Assembly: GCF_025457425.1 (NCBI RefSeq)
Contig: NZ_JAMXIA010000001.1
Span: 496,001 to 560,000 of the forward strand
Direction: 5' to 3'
DNA: 64,000 nucleotides
Source of the DNA: Chryseobacterium foetidum
GTDB lineage: Bacteria; Bacteroidota; Bacteroidia; Flavobacteriales; Weeksellaceae
In this document: positions 49,605 through 57,610 of the stretch, in pieces
How positions within the stretch are numbered: position 1 is the first letter of the stretch
Layout: the number at the start of each line of letters is the position of its first letter
Made by a program: the position numbers and the translations under genes
The notes under the pieces: generated by a model
Seen by the model: the letters and a program-made list of their open reading frames with translations, nothing else
Databases searched by the model: none
What the model was told of the DNA's origin: nothing

Positions 49605-49612
49605 TATTTTTG
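49605..49612 (+). promoter_or_regulatory. -7 box of the cysteate synthase-like gene
   Basis: TATTTTTG, 35 bp before the ATG at 49647. It rules out the longer frame beginning at 49602. Confidence 0.55.
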
Positions 49613-49646
49613 CGGTCAGATTTTTATTGAAAAAATTAATAAAATA

Positions 49647-50684
49647 ATGAGTAATGTTTACGATAATATTCTTGGCCTTATAGGAAACACTCCTATGGTG
49701 AAGCTTAACACTGTCACAAAAGACATCCCAGCAACCGTATATGCCAAGTTAGAATCATGTAATCCTGGACATTCAACCAAAGATAGAATTGCTCTTCATA
49801 TTATAGAAAACGCAGAAAAAAAAGGTTTATTGAACAGTGAATCTGTAGTAGTGGAAACCACTTCCGGAAATACCGGATTTTCTATTGCTATGGTTTGTAT
49901 TATAAAAGGATACAAATGTATTCTCGCCGTAAGTGACAAAACGAAAGCCGAGAAAATTGCCTACCTGAAATCTTTGGGCGCGCAGGTTTATATATGCCCG
50001 GCCAACGTTCCGGCAAATGATCCGAGATCATACTACGAAGTTGCAAAAAGAATTGCAGCCGAAACACCTAACTCGGTGTATATCAATCAGTATTTCAACG
50101 AGCTTAATGTTGATGCCCATTATCAGACCACAGGTCCTGAAATCTGGGAACAGACTCAGGGAAAAATTACACACCTTTTTGCCTGCACCGGAACAGGCGG
50201 AACTTTATCAGGGTCTGCTAAGTTTTTAAAAGAAAAAAATCCAGACATCAAAATTATCGGTGTGGATGCTGACGGTTCTATTTTGAAAAGCTTCCACGAA
50301 ACCGGAGAAATTCACAAAGAAGACGTACATCCTTATCAGATTGAGGGAATGGGAAAAAATCTAATCCCTTCTGCCCTTTTATTTGACAAAATCGATGAGT
50401 TTGTAAGAGTGAACGACGAAATGTCTGCTTACAGAACCAGAGAAATCGCTTTGAAAGAAGCTATTATGGGAGGTTATACTACAGGAGCTGTTACACAGGG
50501 GCTTATTCAATACGCAAACTCTCATCAGTTTGCAGAAAATGACCTTGTTGTTTTAATCTATCCCGATCACGGCTCAAGATACATCACAAAAGTCTACAGC
50601 GACAAATGGATGGAAGAACAGGGATTCATCAACAATTGCTTTCATAATTATGACGAAGTTTTCAAAACAGAAATCATTAAATAA
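49647..50684 (+). CDS. capA: Probable cysteate synthase (CBS/CysK-like PLP enzyme) for sulfonolipids
   Basis: 345-aa fold-type II PLP enzyme like cystathionine beta-synthase and cysteine synthase. PLP lysine Lys45 is in NPGHSTKDRIAL; the phosphate loop is TTSGNTG (71-77), with the variant HST where most CysK proteins have SSV or GSV. In Capnocytophaga and other Bacteroidetes a CBS-like enzyme, CapA, makes L-cysteate from O-phosphoserine and sulfite as the head-group precursor of capnine. The next gene is an alpha-oxoamine synthase fitting the second step. Ordinary cysteine synthase remains the main alternative. Confidence 0.75.
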   Translation: MSNVYDNILGLIGNTPMVKLNTVTKDIPATVYAKLESCNPGHSTKDRIALHIIENAEKKGLLNSESVVVETTSGNTGFSIAMVCIIKGYKCILAVSDKTKAEKIAYLKSLGAQVYICPANVPANDPRSYYEVAKRIAAETPNSVYINQYFNELNVDAHYQTTGPEIWEQTQGKITHLFACTGTGGTLSGSAKFLKEKNPDIKIIGVDADGSILKSFHETGEIHKEDVHPYQIEGMGKNLIPSALLFDKIDEFVRVNDEMSAYRTREIALKEAIMGGYTTGAVTQGLIQYANSHQFAENDLVVLIYPDHGSRYITKVYSDKWMEEQGFINNCFHNYDEVFKTEIIK

Positions 50685-50695
50685 GAAATAAAATA

Positions 50696-50727
50696 AAAGC
50701 CTTTTGAAAAAAAACAAAAGGCTTTTT
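50696..50727 (+). terminator. Terminator between capA and capB
   Basis: AAAAGCCTTTTG and CAAAAGGCTTTT form a 12-bp stem followed by T-run, 12 bp after the capA stop; capB then has its own -7 box, so the pair is not a strict operon. Confidence 0.8.
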
Positions 50728-50746
50728 TCATTCTATATAATTTAAC

Positions 50747-50754
50747 TAAATTTG
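50747..50754 (+). promoter_or_regulatory. -7 box of the capB-like gene
   Basis: TAAATTTG, 37 bp before the start codon. Confidence 0.55.
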
Positions 50755-50790
50755 TTCGTTAAAATTTACAATTAAACCCTTTACAAAAAA

Positions 50791-52053
50791 ATGGTAGATA
50801 TATTTGAAAGAATAAAACAAAATCCGGGACCATTGGGTCAGTTTGCAGATTATGCAGAAGGATATTTTGTTTTTCCGAAACTGGAAGGACCTATTGGCCC
50901 AAGAATGAAATTCCAGGGTAAAGAAGTAATTTTCTGGAGTGCCAACGATTATTTGGGATTGTGCAACCATCCTGAAGTTTTGGAAGCTGATGCAAAAGCA
51001 GCGGCAGAATTCGGAATGTTTTATCCGATGGGAGCAAGAGCAATGTCAGGTGAAACCCAGCAGCACCAGCAGTTGGAGAAAGAGCTGGCAGAGTTTACAC
51101 AGAAAGAAGCTTCCTATCTTTTGAATTTTGGCTATCAGGGAATGGTTTCATGTATAGATGCGTTGGTTACAAGACACGACGTGATCGTTTATGACGCAGA
51201 TTCTCACGCATGTATTGTTGACGGCGTTCGTCTTCACATGGGAAAAAGTTTTACTTTCAAACACAATGATATTGAAAGTTTGGAAAAAAACCTTGCAAGA
51301 GCAACAAAAGTAGCTGAAGAAAACGGTGGCGGAATTTTAGTAATCACCGAAGGTGTTTTCGGAATGAGAGGAATGCAGGGTAAACTTAAAGAAATCTGTG
51401 ATTTAAAATCTAAATTCAATTTCAGACTTTTGGTTGATGATGCACACGGTTTCGGAACTTTGGGTAAAACCGGAGCGGGAGCTGGTGAGGAGCAGGGATG
51501 TCAGGATCAGATTGATGTGTACTTCTCGACTTTCGCTAAATCAATGGCTGGTTTTGGCGCGTTTTTATCAGGAGATCAGAAAATTATACAGTTTCTGAAG
51601 TATAATCTTCGTTCTCAGATTTTTGCTAAATCTTTAACAATGCCAATGGTAATCGGAGGTTTGAAGAGATTGGAATTATTAAGAACCCGTCCGGAAATTA
51701 AAGACAAGTTATGGGAAAACGTAACTAAACTTCAGAACGGATTAAAAGAAAGAGGTTTCAACCTTGGAAATACGGATACCTGTGTAACGCCGGTCTTTAT
51801 TAAAGGAACTACAATTGAAGCAACACTTTTAGCAAAAGATTTAAGAGAAAACTACGGTGTATTCACTTCTGTGGTGGTATATCCGGTAATTCCAAAGGGG
51901 ATGATTTTATTAAGATTAATTCCTACAGCATCGCACACAGACTCAGAAATCAATGAAACTTTGGCAGCTTTTGAAGGCATCAAAGAAAAACTGGAAACTG
52001 GTGTTTACGCAGAAATGGAAAAAGAAATGAACATCGAGTACAAGCAAAACTAA
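50791..52053 (+). CDS. capB: Probable cysteate C-fatty acyltransferase (alpha-oxoamine synthase family)
   Basis: 420-aa fold-type I PLP enzyme of the serine palmitoyltransferase/KBL/AONS family. Motifs: FWSANDYLGLCNHPEV (about 48-63), ARAMSGETQQHQQLEKELA, VDDAHGFGTLG (about 215-225) and PLP-lysine region FSTFAKSMAGFGAF (Lys250). It condenses an amino acid with an acyl thioester. The cysteate synthase-like gene just upstream and the phylum suggest cysteate plus iso-branched acyl donor to 3-dehydrocapnine (CapB reaction, shown in Capnocytophaga and Flavobacterium). Serine palmitoyltransferase or 2-amino-3-ketobutyrate ligase are alternatives. Confidence 0.75.
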   Translation: MVDIFERIKQNPGPLGQFADYAEGYFVFPKLEGPIGPRMKFQGKEVIFWSANDYLGLCNHPEVLEADAKAAAEFGMFYPMGARAMSGETQQHQQLEKELAEFTQKEASYLLNFGYQGMVSCIDALVTRHDVIVYDADSHACIVDGVRLHMGKSFTFKHNDIESLEKNLARATKVAEENGGGILVITEGVFGMRGMQGKLKEICDLKSKFNFRLLVDDAHGFGTLGKTGAGAGEEQGCQDQIDVYFSTFAKSMAGFGAFLSGDQKIIQFLKYNLRSQIFAKSLTMPMVIGGLKRLELLRTRPEIKDKLWENVTKLQNGLKERGFNLGNTDTCVTPVFIKGTTIEATLLAKDLRENYGVFTSVVVYPVIPKGMILLRLIPTASHTDSEINETLAAFEGIKEKLETGVYAEMEKEMNIEYKQN

Positions 52054-52078
52054 ACTTGATTTTTCATCAATATAACTG

Positions 52079-52104
52079 ACCATCGGAGTTTCCGGTGGTT
52101 TTTT
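52079..52104 (+). terminator. Terminator after capB
   Basis: ACCATCGG (52079-52086) pairs with CCGGTGGT (one wobble), followed by six T. Confidence 0.75.
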
Positions 52105-52466
52105 GATGTAAATTAAATTCAGGATAACAAAACCTAATTTCTTAAATATCAAGTGGTTTTAGAGAATTATTGACAGTAAATTTTGAACAAAAAGGTTATA
52201 ATTCTGACAAAAATTAAGATTAAACTTCTATTATTTTTGAAAAAGTTGAAATATCACAAAAACAGTTAAATTCGTTACGTAAATTATTTATTTGATAAAA
52301 TTTAAACATTATTCGAATAATATTCAGAGAAATAAAACTTTAATAGCATTTAAATTTAAACATTTAATAAATCCTAATTTTTAACATTTTTTAACTAATT
52401 ATCTTCACAGGACGCCGATTGGGCGTTATATTCTGTTAAAAATTAGGCTGTTAGATCGTGTAGGGG

Positions 52467-52474
52467 TAAATTTG
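52467..52474 (+). promoter_or_regulatory. -7 box of the glucosaminidase gene
   Basis: TAAATTTG, 27 bp before the ATG at 52501. A start at 52480 would make the message nearly leaderless. Confidence 0.5.
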
Positions 52475-52500
52475 CAACCATGATTTCAAAACATACAATT

Positions 52501-52965
52501 ATGAAACACAGTTTTACGTACTTAAGAATTGTAATTTTGAGTTTGGTATTCAGCTTCGTTTCTTTACAGGTAAATGCACAGACACAAAGCTATATACAGA
52601 AAAACAAAACTCTCGCAGAAAAATTATCATCCAAGTACGGTATACCAAGCTCTGTAATACTTGCAATAGCATTCGTAGAAACAGGGGGCGGCACAAGCAG
52701 AAATTCCAAAGCATTAAACAATCATTTCGGGATTGTAGGCAAAAACAGTATCGGTTCAAAATACAAACAGTTTGAATCTAAAGAAGAAAGTTACGAGGCA
52801 TTTTGCAAACTGATCGTAAAAAAGAAATACTACACCGCCCTGAAAGGCACTGAGGATTTCGGAAAATGGGTGAAAGCAATTGCCAACGCAGGCTACTCTA
52901 CACAGCCCGGAGAATGGATGAGAAGAATTAATTCCATCATTCACAAGTACCAACTTAAAGACTAA
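52501..52965 (+). CDS. Secreted glucosaminidase-domain peptidoglycan hydrolase
   Basis: 154-aa protein with signal peptide (core IVILSLVFSFVSLQVNAQ) and one glucosaminidase domain (LysM-less FlgJ/LytG type). The catalytic Glu is in ILAIAFVETGGGTSRNSKALNNHFGIVG; the domain ends WVKAIANAGYSTQPGEWMRRINSIIHKYQL. It should cleave N-acetylglucosaminyl bonds in the wall during growth or division. Start set at MKHSFTYL, which gives a normal signal peptide; 52480 is possible. Confidence 0.88.
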   Translation: MKHSFTYLRIVILSLVFSFVSLQVNAQTQSYIQKNKTLAEKLSSKYGIPSSVILAIAFVETGGGTSRNSKALNNHFGIVGKNSIGSKYKQFESKEESYEAFCKLIVKKKYYTALKGTEDFGKWVKAIANAGYSTQPGEWMRRINSIIHKYQLKD

Positions 52966-52986
52966 ATTCCCACGCAGGAAACGGAT

Positions 52987-53021
52987 AAAAAGCTTCAAAA
53001 AAATATTTGAAGCTTTTTTTT
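52987..53021 (+). terminator. Terminator after the glucosaminidase gene
   Basis: AAAAGCTTCAAA pairs with TTTGAAGCTTTT, then T-run, 20 bp after the stop. Confidence 0.85.
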
Positions 53022-53084
53022 ATTTCATCTTGTAAGGAATACTGAAACTGATTAAATTAGCATTCTAAATTTCCCTAAAATTTT

Positions 53085-54431
53085 ATGTTTGAAAATAAGA
53101 ATTGGCGGGTGGTATCACTGATTACCATTTGCTTCTGTCTATACTTCATTTTCTCTGTACTTAGTTTTGCTTTTGGTTTTCGGTGGGAACCTTTCGAAAA
53201 AGTAAATCTGATTACTGATGTTTTTAAGTTTGATGAAAAAGAAAATGCAGATGCCGAAAAAATTGCCAAAGTAGATCCCAAGAATCCAAACTTAGCAACC
53301 GATTTCGAACTTTATAAAAAACCTGATTTGGTTACCCGTTTTTACAAGGATCAAAATGTGAATGTACTTCCCTATTTTTCGGAAAAACTTCATCAGATAA
53401 AATCAACGGGAAAAGGAAAACTGAGAATTGCCTATTTTGGCGACAGCATGATCGAGGGTGACCTGCTTACACAGACGCTTCGTCAGCTTCTTCAGAAAGA
53501 ATTTGGCGGTTACGGCGTTGGTTTTCTTCCGGTGCAGACCAATGTGGGAAGTTTCAGAAAGACCGCTTCTGTGAAAGGAAACGGCTGGAAAACAGTCAAT
53601 TTTATGGATAAGGGTGCTTCGAATATGTATATTTCCGGTTTCAGCTTCAGCGGCGGCGGAAATTCTACTTTAACCGACAAATCTGTTGGCTCGGTTCCCT
53701 CACTGCAAAAATATCTGATTTTCGGAAACGCTTCGGGTGCCAACGTTAATTTTAACGGTTCCAATATATCTCTTCAGGGAAATTCAATGGTAAATTCTCA
53801 GATGCTTTCTTCAGATACTTTAAAAACGGTCAGTCTAAGAAGCAATTCTTCGGGGCTGCAGGTGTATGGGATGAGTTTTGAATCTGAAAACGGTATTATC
53901 CTCGACAACTTTTCTTTCAGAGGAATTACGGGGATTGAATTTAAAAAGATTGATGAAAATTTTCTTAAAGCCGTTCAGAATACCAACCATTATGACTTAA
54001 TTGTCATGCAATATGGTGTAAACCTTCTCTGGAAGCCCGATACAAAAGATTTTTCTTTCTATACCAAAAATATGAAACCTGTTTTGGAAAAATTCAACAA
54101 AGCTTTTCCTGAAACTGATATTTTACTCGTAAGCAGCGCCGACAGAGCCTTTATGTACAACGGAACTTATGAAACAGCCACCGGATTGCCCAATGTTCTT
54201 GAAACTCAGGCGAAACTTGCTTTCGATCATAATTTAGCCTTTTTCAATCTTTTTGAAACGATGGGTGGAAAAAACTCGATTGTCGGTTGGGCATCGCAGA
54301 ATCCACCTTTGGCGAATAAAGACTACATCCATCCGAACGGGAAAGGCACCGATGTTTTGGCTCAGAAGATTTATCAGGCACTCATGAAAGATTACAAAAA
54401 ATACAAACCAACGACTCCCGACACAAAATGA
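53085..54431 (+). CDS. SGNH/GDSL hydrolase-like protein, membrane anchored
   Basis: 448 aa. One N-terminal helix (VVSLITICFCLYFIFSVLSFAFGF) anchors it facing the periplasm. SGNH blocks: catalytic Ser in LRIAYFGDSMIEGD (near 120), Gly/Asn blocks through YDLIVMQYGVNLLW, and the Asp/His pair in DYIHPNGKGTD near 425. The long insert has a beta domain (about 200-290). Its stop overlaps the MBOAT start by 4 bp. Together they recall AlgI-AlgJ/X or PatA-PatB pairs that move acetyl groups across the membrane onto a polymer. Confidence 0.88.
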   Translation: MFENKNWRVVSLITICFCLYFIFSVLSFAFGFRWEPFEKVNLITDVFKFDEKENADAEKIAKVDPKNPNLATDFELYKKPDLVTRFYKDQNVNVLPYFSEKLHQIKSTGKGKLRIAYFGDSMIEGDLLTQTLRQLLQKEFGGYGVGFLPVQTNVGSFRKTASVKGNGWKTVNFMDKGASNMYISGFSFSGGGNSTLTDKSVGSVPSLQKYLIFGNASGANVNFNGSNISLQGNSMVNSQMLSSDTLKTVSLRSNSSGLQVYGMSFESENGIILDNFSFRGITGIEFKKIDENFLKAVQNTNHYDLIVMQYGVNLLWKPDTKDFSFYTKNMKPVLEKFNKAFPETDILLVSSADRAFMYNGTYETATGLPNVLETQAKLAFDHNLAFFNLFETMGGKNSIVGWASQNPPLANKDYIHPNGKGTDVLAQKIYQALMKDYKKYKPTTPDTK

Positions 54432-56089
54432 AACAGTTAGAAAACTTTTTTTCTTCATTTGACTGGAATGCTTTTCTAAACCAGTTTCTCTACGATCCGA
54501 AAAATCCTTTGCTTTTTAATAATGGTTTTTTTGTGTATTTTTTCACGCTCTTTATTTTGCTTTTTTTTCTCTTGAAAAATCATCATACCGCGAGAAGGTA
54601 TGTTTTCACTTTTTTTTCGCTCTATTTTTTTTATAAGGCGAGCGGATGGTTTGTAGGATTGGTGGTAGTTTCAGCGCTCATTAATTTTGCATTATCCAAT
54701 CTTATTTACAGGTTAAAAGTCAAATCCGGAAAGACCTCGCTTCTGATTTTAAGTATTGTGATCAACCTTGCGATTTTGTTTTATTACAAATACACCAATT
54801 TTTTCATTACAGTTTCCAATGAAATTTTTACTACAGAACTTCATCCTTTGCATATTATATTACCAATCGGGATATCGTTTTTCACGTTTGAAAATTTAAG
54901 CTACACCATCGACGTTTACCGTGGCGATTTTGAACCTGCAAAAAAGTTTACAGATTATTTACTTTTCCTCTCATTTTTCCCGAAACTGATGATGGGACCT
55001 ATTGTGAGAGCGCACGACTTTGTTCCGCAGATTAATAAACCCTACATCATATCTGAACGGGATTTTGCGATGGGATTTTATCTCATTGTATCAGGATTGG
55101 TTAAAAAACTGGTGATTTCAGACTATATCACACTCAATTTAGTTAATTATATTTTTGATACACCTTCACTTCACGCCGGACTTGAAAATCTGTTTGCAGT
55201 TTATGGTTATGCGATGGTAATTTATTGTGATTTCAGCGGTTACAGCGATATTGCAATTGGGATTGCACTTTGGTTAGGATTTAAAATTCCTGCCAACTTT
55301 TTCTCGCCTTACCAGAGTAAAAATATAACGGAATTCTGGAGGAGATGGCACATTTCGCTGTCTTCATGGCTCAAAGATTACCTTTATATTCCTTTAGGTG
55401 GAAACAGGAAATTTTCTGTTGCTTCGATTATTTTTGTGACCTTATTTTTGGTTGGAGCATTCCTGATGTCGGTCAATTTGTTCAAATTAAATTACATATA
55501 CGCATCTTTAGTCTCGGTAGTTCTGCTTCTGATTTTTCTGCTTCCTGCGATTATTACAAAAAACTCAAAAGGTATTGCTGCTAATTTCAACCTTCTGACA
55601 ACGATGCTTTTAGGCGGATTCTGGCACGGAGCAAGCTGGAATTTCATTATCTGGGGAGCTATTCACGGTATCGGACTTGGTTTGCATAAAATATGGATGC
55701 TTCTGACCGGAAAAGCGCTCTCCGGAATCAATAATTCTTTGATTTACAGAATTGTGATGGGAGTTTTTACATTCCATTTTGTATGTTTTGGGTGGATATT
55801 TTTCAGGGCAGAAAATTATGATGCGGCCATTACAATGATCAATCAGATCGTATATAATTTTGATGCGGAAGTATTTTTGCCTTTCTATGATAATTACAAA
55901 AAAGTAATCTGGATGATTGTTTTTGCGATGATCATTCATCTGATTCCTGATGACTGGGCCGAAAAAGGAGTTTTAAAATTAAAAACAATTCCTCTGGCAG
56001 CATATATTTTAGTATTTTTTGGATTTTTAATTCTCTATGGATACTTTAAATCTGTCGAACAGGTTTTACCAATTTACCTTCAATTTTAA
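54428..56089 (+). CDS. MBOAT family O-acyltransferase (AlgI/PatA-like)
   Basis: 553-aa polytopic membrane acyltransferase. Family motifs: LPIGISFFTFENLSYTIDVYRGDFEP, YCDFSGYSDIAIGIALWLGFKIPANFFSPYQSKNITEFWRRWHISLSSWLKDYLYIPLGGNRK (about 260-320) and the catalytic-His block GGFWHGASWNFIIWGAIHGIGLG (about 396-418). It should bring an acetyl or other acyl group across the inner membrane for O-acylation of an extracytoplasmic glycan. Coupled to SGNH genes on both sides, one overlapping, one convergent. Acceptor unknown. Confidence 0.93.
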   Translation: MKQLENFFSSFDWNAFLNQFLYDPKNPLLFNNGFFVYFFTLFILLFFLLKNHHTARRYVFTFFSLYFFYKASGWFVGLVVVSALINFALSNLIYRLKVKSGKTSLLILSIVINLAILFYYKYTNFFITVSNEIFTTELHPLHIILPIGISFFTFENLSYTIDVYRGDFEPAKKFTDYLLFLSFFPKLMMGPIVRAHDFVPQINKPYIISERDFAMGFYLIVSGLVKKLVISDYITLNLVNYIFDTPSLHAGLENLFAVYGYAMVIYCDFSGYSDIAIGIALWLGFKIPANFFSPYQSKNITEFWRRWHISLSSWLKDYLYIPLGGNRKFSVASIIFVTLFLVGAFLMSVNLFKLNYIYASLVSVVLLLIFLLPAIITKNSKGIAANFNLLTTMLLGGFWHGASWNFIIWGAIHGIGLGLHKIWMLLTGKALSGINNSLIYRIVMGVFTFHFVCFGWIFFRAENYDAAITMINQIVYNFDAEVFLPFYDNYKKVIWMIVFAMIIHLIPDDWAEKGVLKLKTIPLAAYILVFFGFLILYGYFKSVEQVLPIYLQF

Positions 56090-56186
56090 GTAGCTTATAG
56101 CAATTGGCTCTTGACGAATGGCTTTGAATCCAGTAATTTAAAAGTTAAAAAATAAATGATTTAATTTTTACAAATACTAAAAACAT

Positions 56187-56222
56187 AAAAACCTGCAGAA
56201 TCAATTCTCTGCAGGTTTTTTT
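56187..56222. terminator. Convergent terminator overlapping a coding end
   Basis: AAACCTGCAGA (left arm) pairs with TCTGCAGGTTT (right arm), with T-runs on both strands. The right arm encodes the last codons of the minus-strand SGNH gene. Confidence 0.8.
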
Positions 56223-57520
56223 ATCGCTTTCCAAATGGCTTCCGCTTGCTTTTCATATCCGGGCTTCAGATAATGAACTCCATCGCCACTCGCCTCTTTT
56301 CTTGCCTGAGCCTTTTTGAATGAACCTTTTCCACCTGTTGCTTCAAAGAGATTAAAAAAAGCAGTGTTGTTTTGACGCGCACTTTCTTCAATCCAGCTTA
56401 TCACTTCAATCGTTCGGTTTTCTTTTGGCGAATTATCCGGCGGACCAATCAGTAAAATTGGCAAATCTGGATTTTCATTTCTGAATTTGGAAATCACATC
56501 AGTTACATTTTTTTGAAATTCTTCCTTTTCAAATTTTCCGAAAGCTTCGTTCGTCCCCAAAGCGATGATGAGAACATCAGACTTCATTTTTGAAAGCTGT
56601 TCAAGTTGAAGCGGGAATTTTAAAAAGTCAGAATAAGTGGCTCCGTTCACGCCGACCGTATTGAAAACAATTCCTTTTTTCACATTTTTCAGGAACTGAA
56701 AACCATAAAATGTGTTGCCCTGAGGATTATTTGTTTTTAGTAAAAATACATTCTGAGGACTTTTAAAATCAATTTCAGTTTTTGAATCTGTAAATTTATA
56801 ATCGCCTATCTTTTCTGTAATTTGTTCAAAATCAGGATTATAATTTAGAAAATTTCTTTCAACTTTATAAACTGAGCCTGCTTTCGGATTTAAAATTTTG
56901 TCGCCGTTCAGGGCACGCAATTTTGTAGTAGTCGTATTGTATTGAGACACAATTTCATGAAAAGTTTGATTTTCTGAAGCTGTATGATTTATTCTTTCAG
57001 ATTTCTTCTGAACAAAATCTTTTAGTGACTGATTTTCATTAAACAAAGAAAAGCTTCCGCCTTTCATTTTAGCATCATTGTAAATTACCACCTTATCAAA
57101 ACTGTCCTCAGGATTTTTAAAAGTGATTTCAAGAAAGGAATCTTCTTTATTTCCAATCACAAATCCGGCAGCTCCGATTTGTGGAAAAACCTTTTGTTCA
57201 TGAACCAAACGGAAGGTTTCCCAAGGCTGATTACTCACCGACGAAAAATCTTCAGCACCATTGGTATTGGCAACCTGATACGGAAAAACCAAACCGCGAC
57301 CCGCATTTCCGTACTGATCCTGAAATTTCTTCCGTAGATAGCCTGTCAAATGATCTGCCTGAATGTGTGAATCTCCGATAAAAAGAATCTGAGTCACCTG
57401 ATTTTTACTTAAATTTTCAAAGAAAGGTTTTAAAACCGCTTCATTTTCAATATTTTGTGCATGTGCATTGAGTGAAAATGTCAAAAAAGCAAATAATAAA
57501 ATCGTATGGGAAAATTTCAT
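56201..57520 (-). CDS. Second SGNH/GDSL hydrolase-like protein, periplasmic
   Basis: 439 aa with a cleavable signal peptide (ILLFAFLTFSLNAHAQ). SGNH blocks: Ser in ILFIGDSHIQADHLTGYLRKKFQDQYGNAGRG (near 51), Asn in DVLIIALGTNEAFG (near 330), and Asp/His in ASGDGVHYLKPGYEKQAEAIW near the end. Architecture parallels the SGNH protein at 53085, but without the membrane anchor. It converges on the MBOAT gene, so the three probably make one O-acylation system with two periplasmic transfer or esterase proteins. Confidence 0.88.
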   Translation of the reverse strand: MKFSHTILLFAFLTFSLNAHAQNIENEAVLKPFFENLSKNQVTQILFIGDSHIQADHLTGYLRKKFQDQYGNAGRGLVFPYQVANTNGAEDFSSVSNQPWETFRLVHEQKVFPQIGAAGFVIGNKEDSFLEITFKNPEDSFDKVVIYNDAKMKGGSFSLFNENQSLKDFVQKKSERINHTASENQTFHEIVSQYNTTTTKLRALNGDKILNPKAGSVYKVERNFLNYNPDFEQITEKIGDYKFTDSKTEIDFKSPQNVFLLKTNNPQGNTFYGFQFLKNVKKGIVFNTVGVNGATYSDFLKFPLQLEQLSKMKSDVLIIALGTNEAFGKFEKEEFQKNVTDVISKFRNENPDLPILLIGPPDNSPKENRTIEVISWIEESARQNNTAFFNLFEATGGKGSFKKAQARKEASGDGVHYLKPGYEKQAEAIWKAIKKPAEN

Positions 57521-57592
57521 ACTGTGAATTTAGAAATTTTTTACTGAAATTTATTCTATCTGAAAGGAATATGTAAGTTTGATTTTAAAACG

Positions 57593-57600
57593 TAAATTTG
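57593..57600 (+). promoter_or_regulatory. -7 box of the B12/radical SAM gene
   Basis: TAAATTTG ends 10 nt before the TTG start at 57611, so the message would have a leader of only a few nucleotides. Confidence 0.5.
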
Positions 57601-57610
57601 CAAAAAATTT

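Larger units (their letters stand above)
52054..52500. other. Intergenic region before the glucosaminidase gene
   Basis: It holds the capB terminator, about 300 bp of very AT-rich sequence without a coding frame, a small stem ACGCC/GGCGT (52412-52426) and the -7 box at 52467-52474. I see nothing else definable. Confidence 0.6.
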
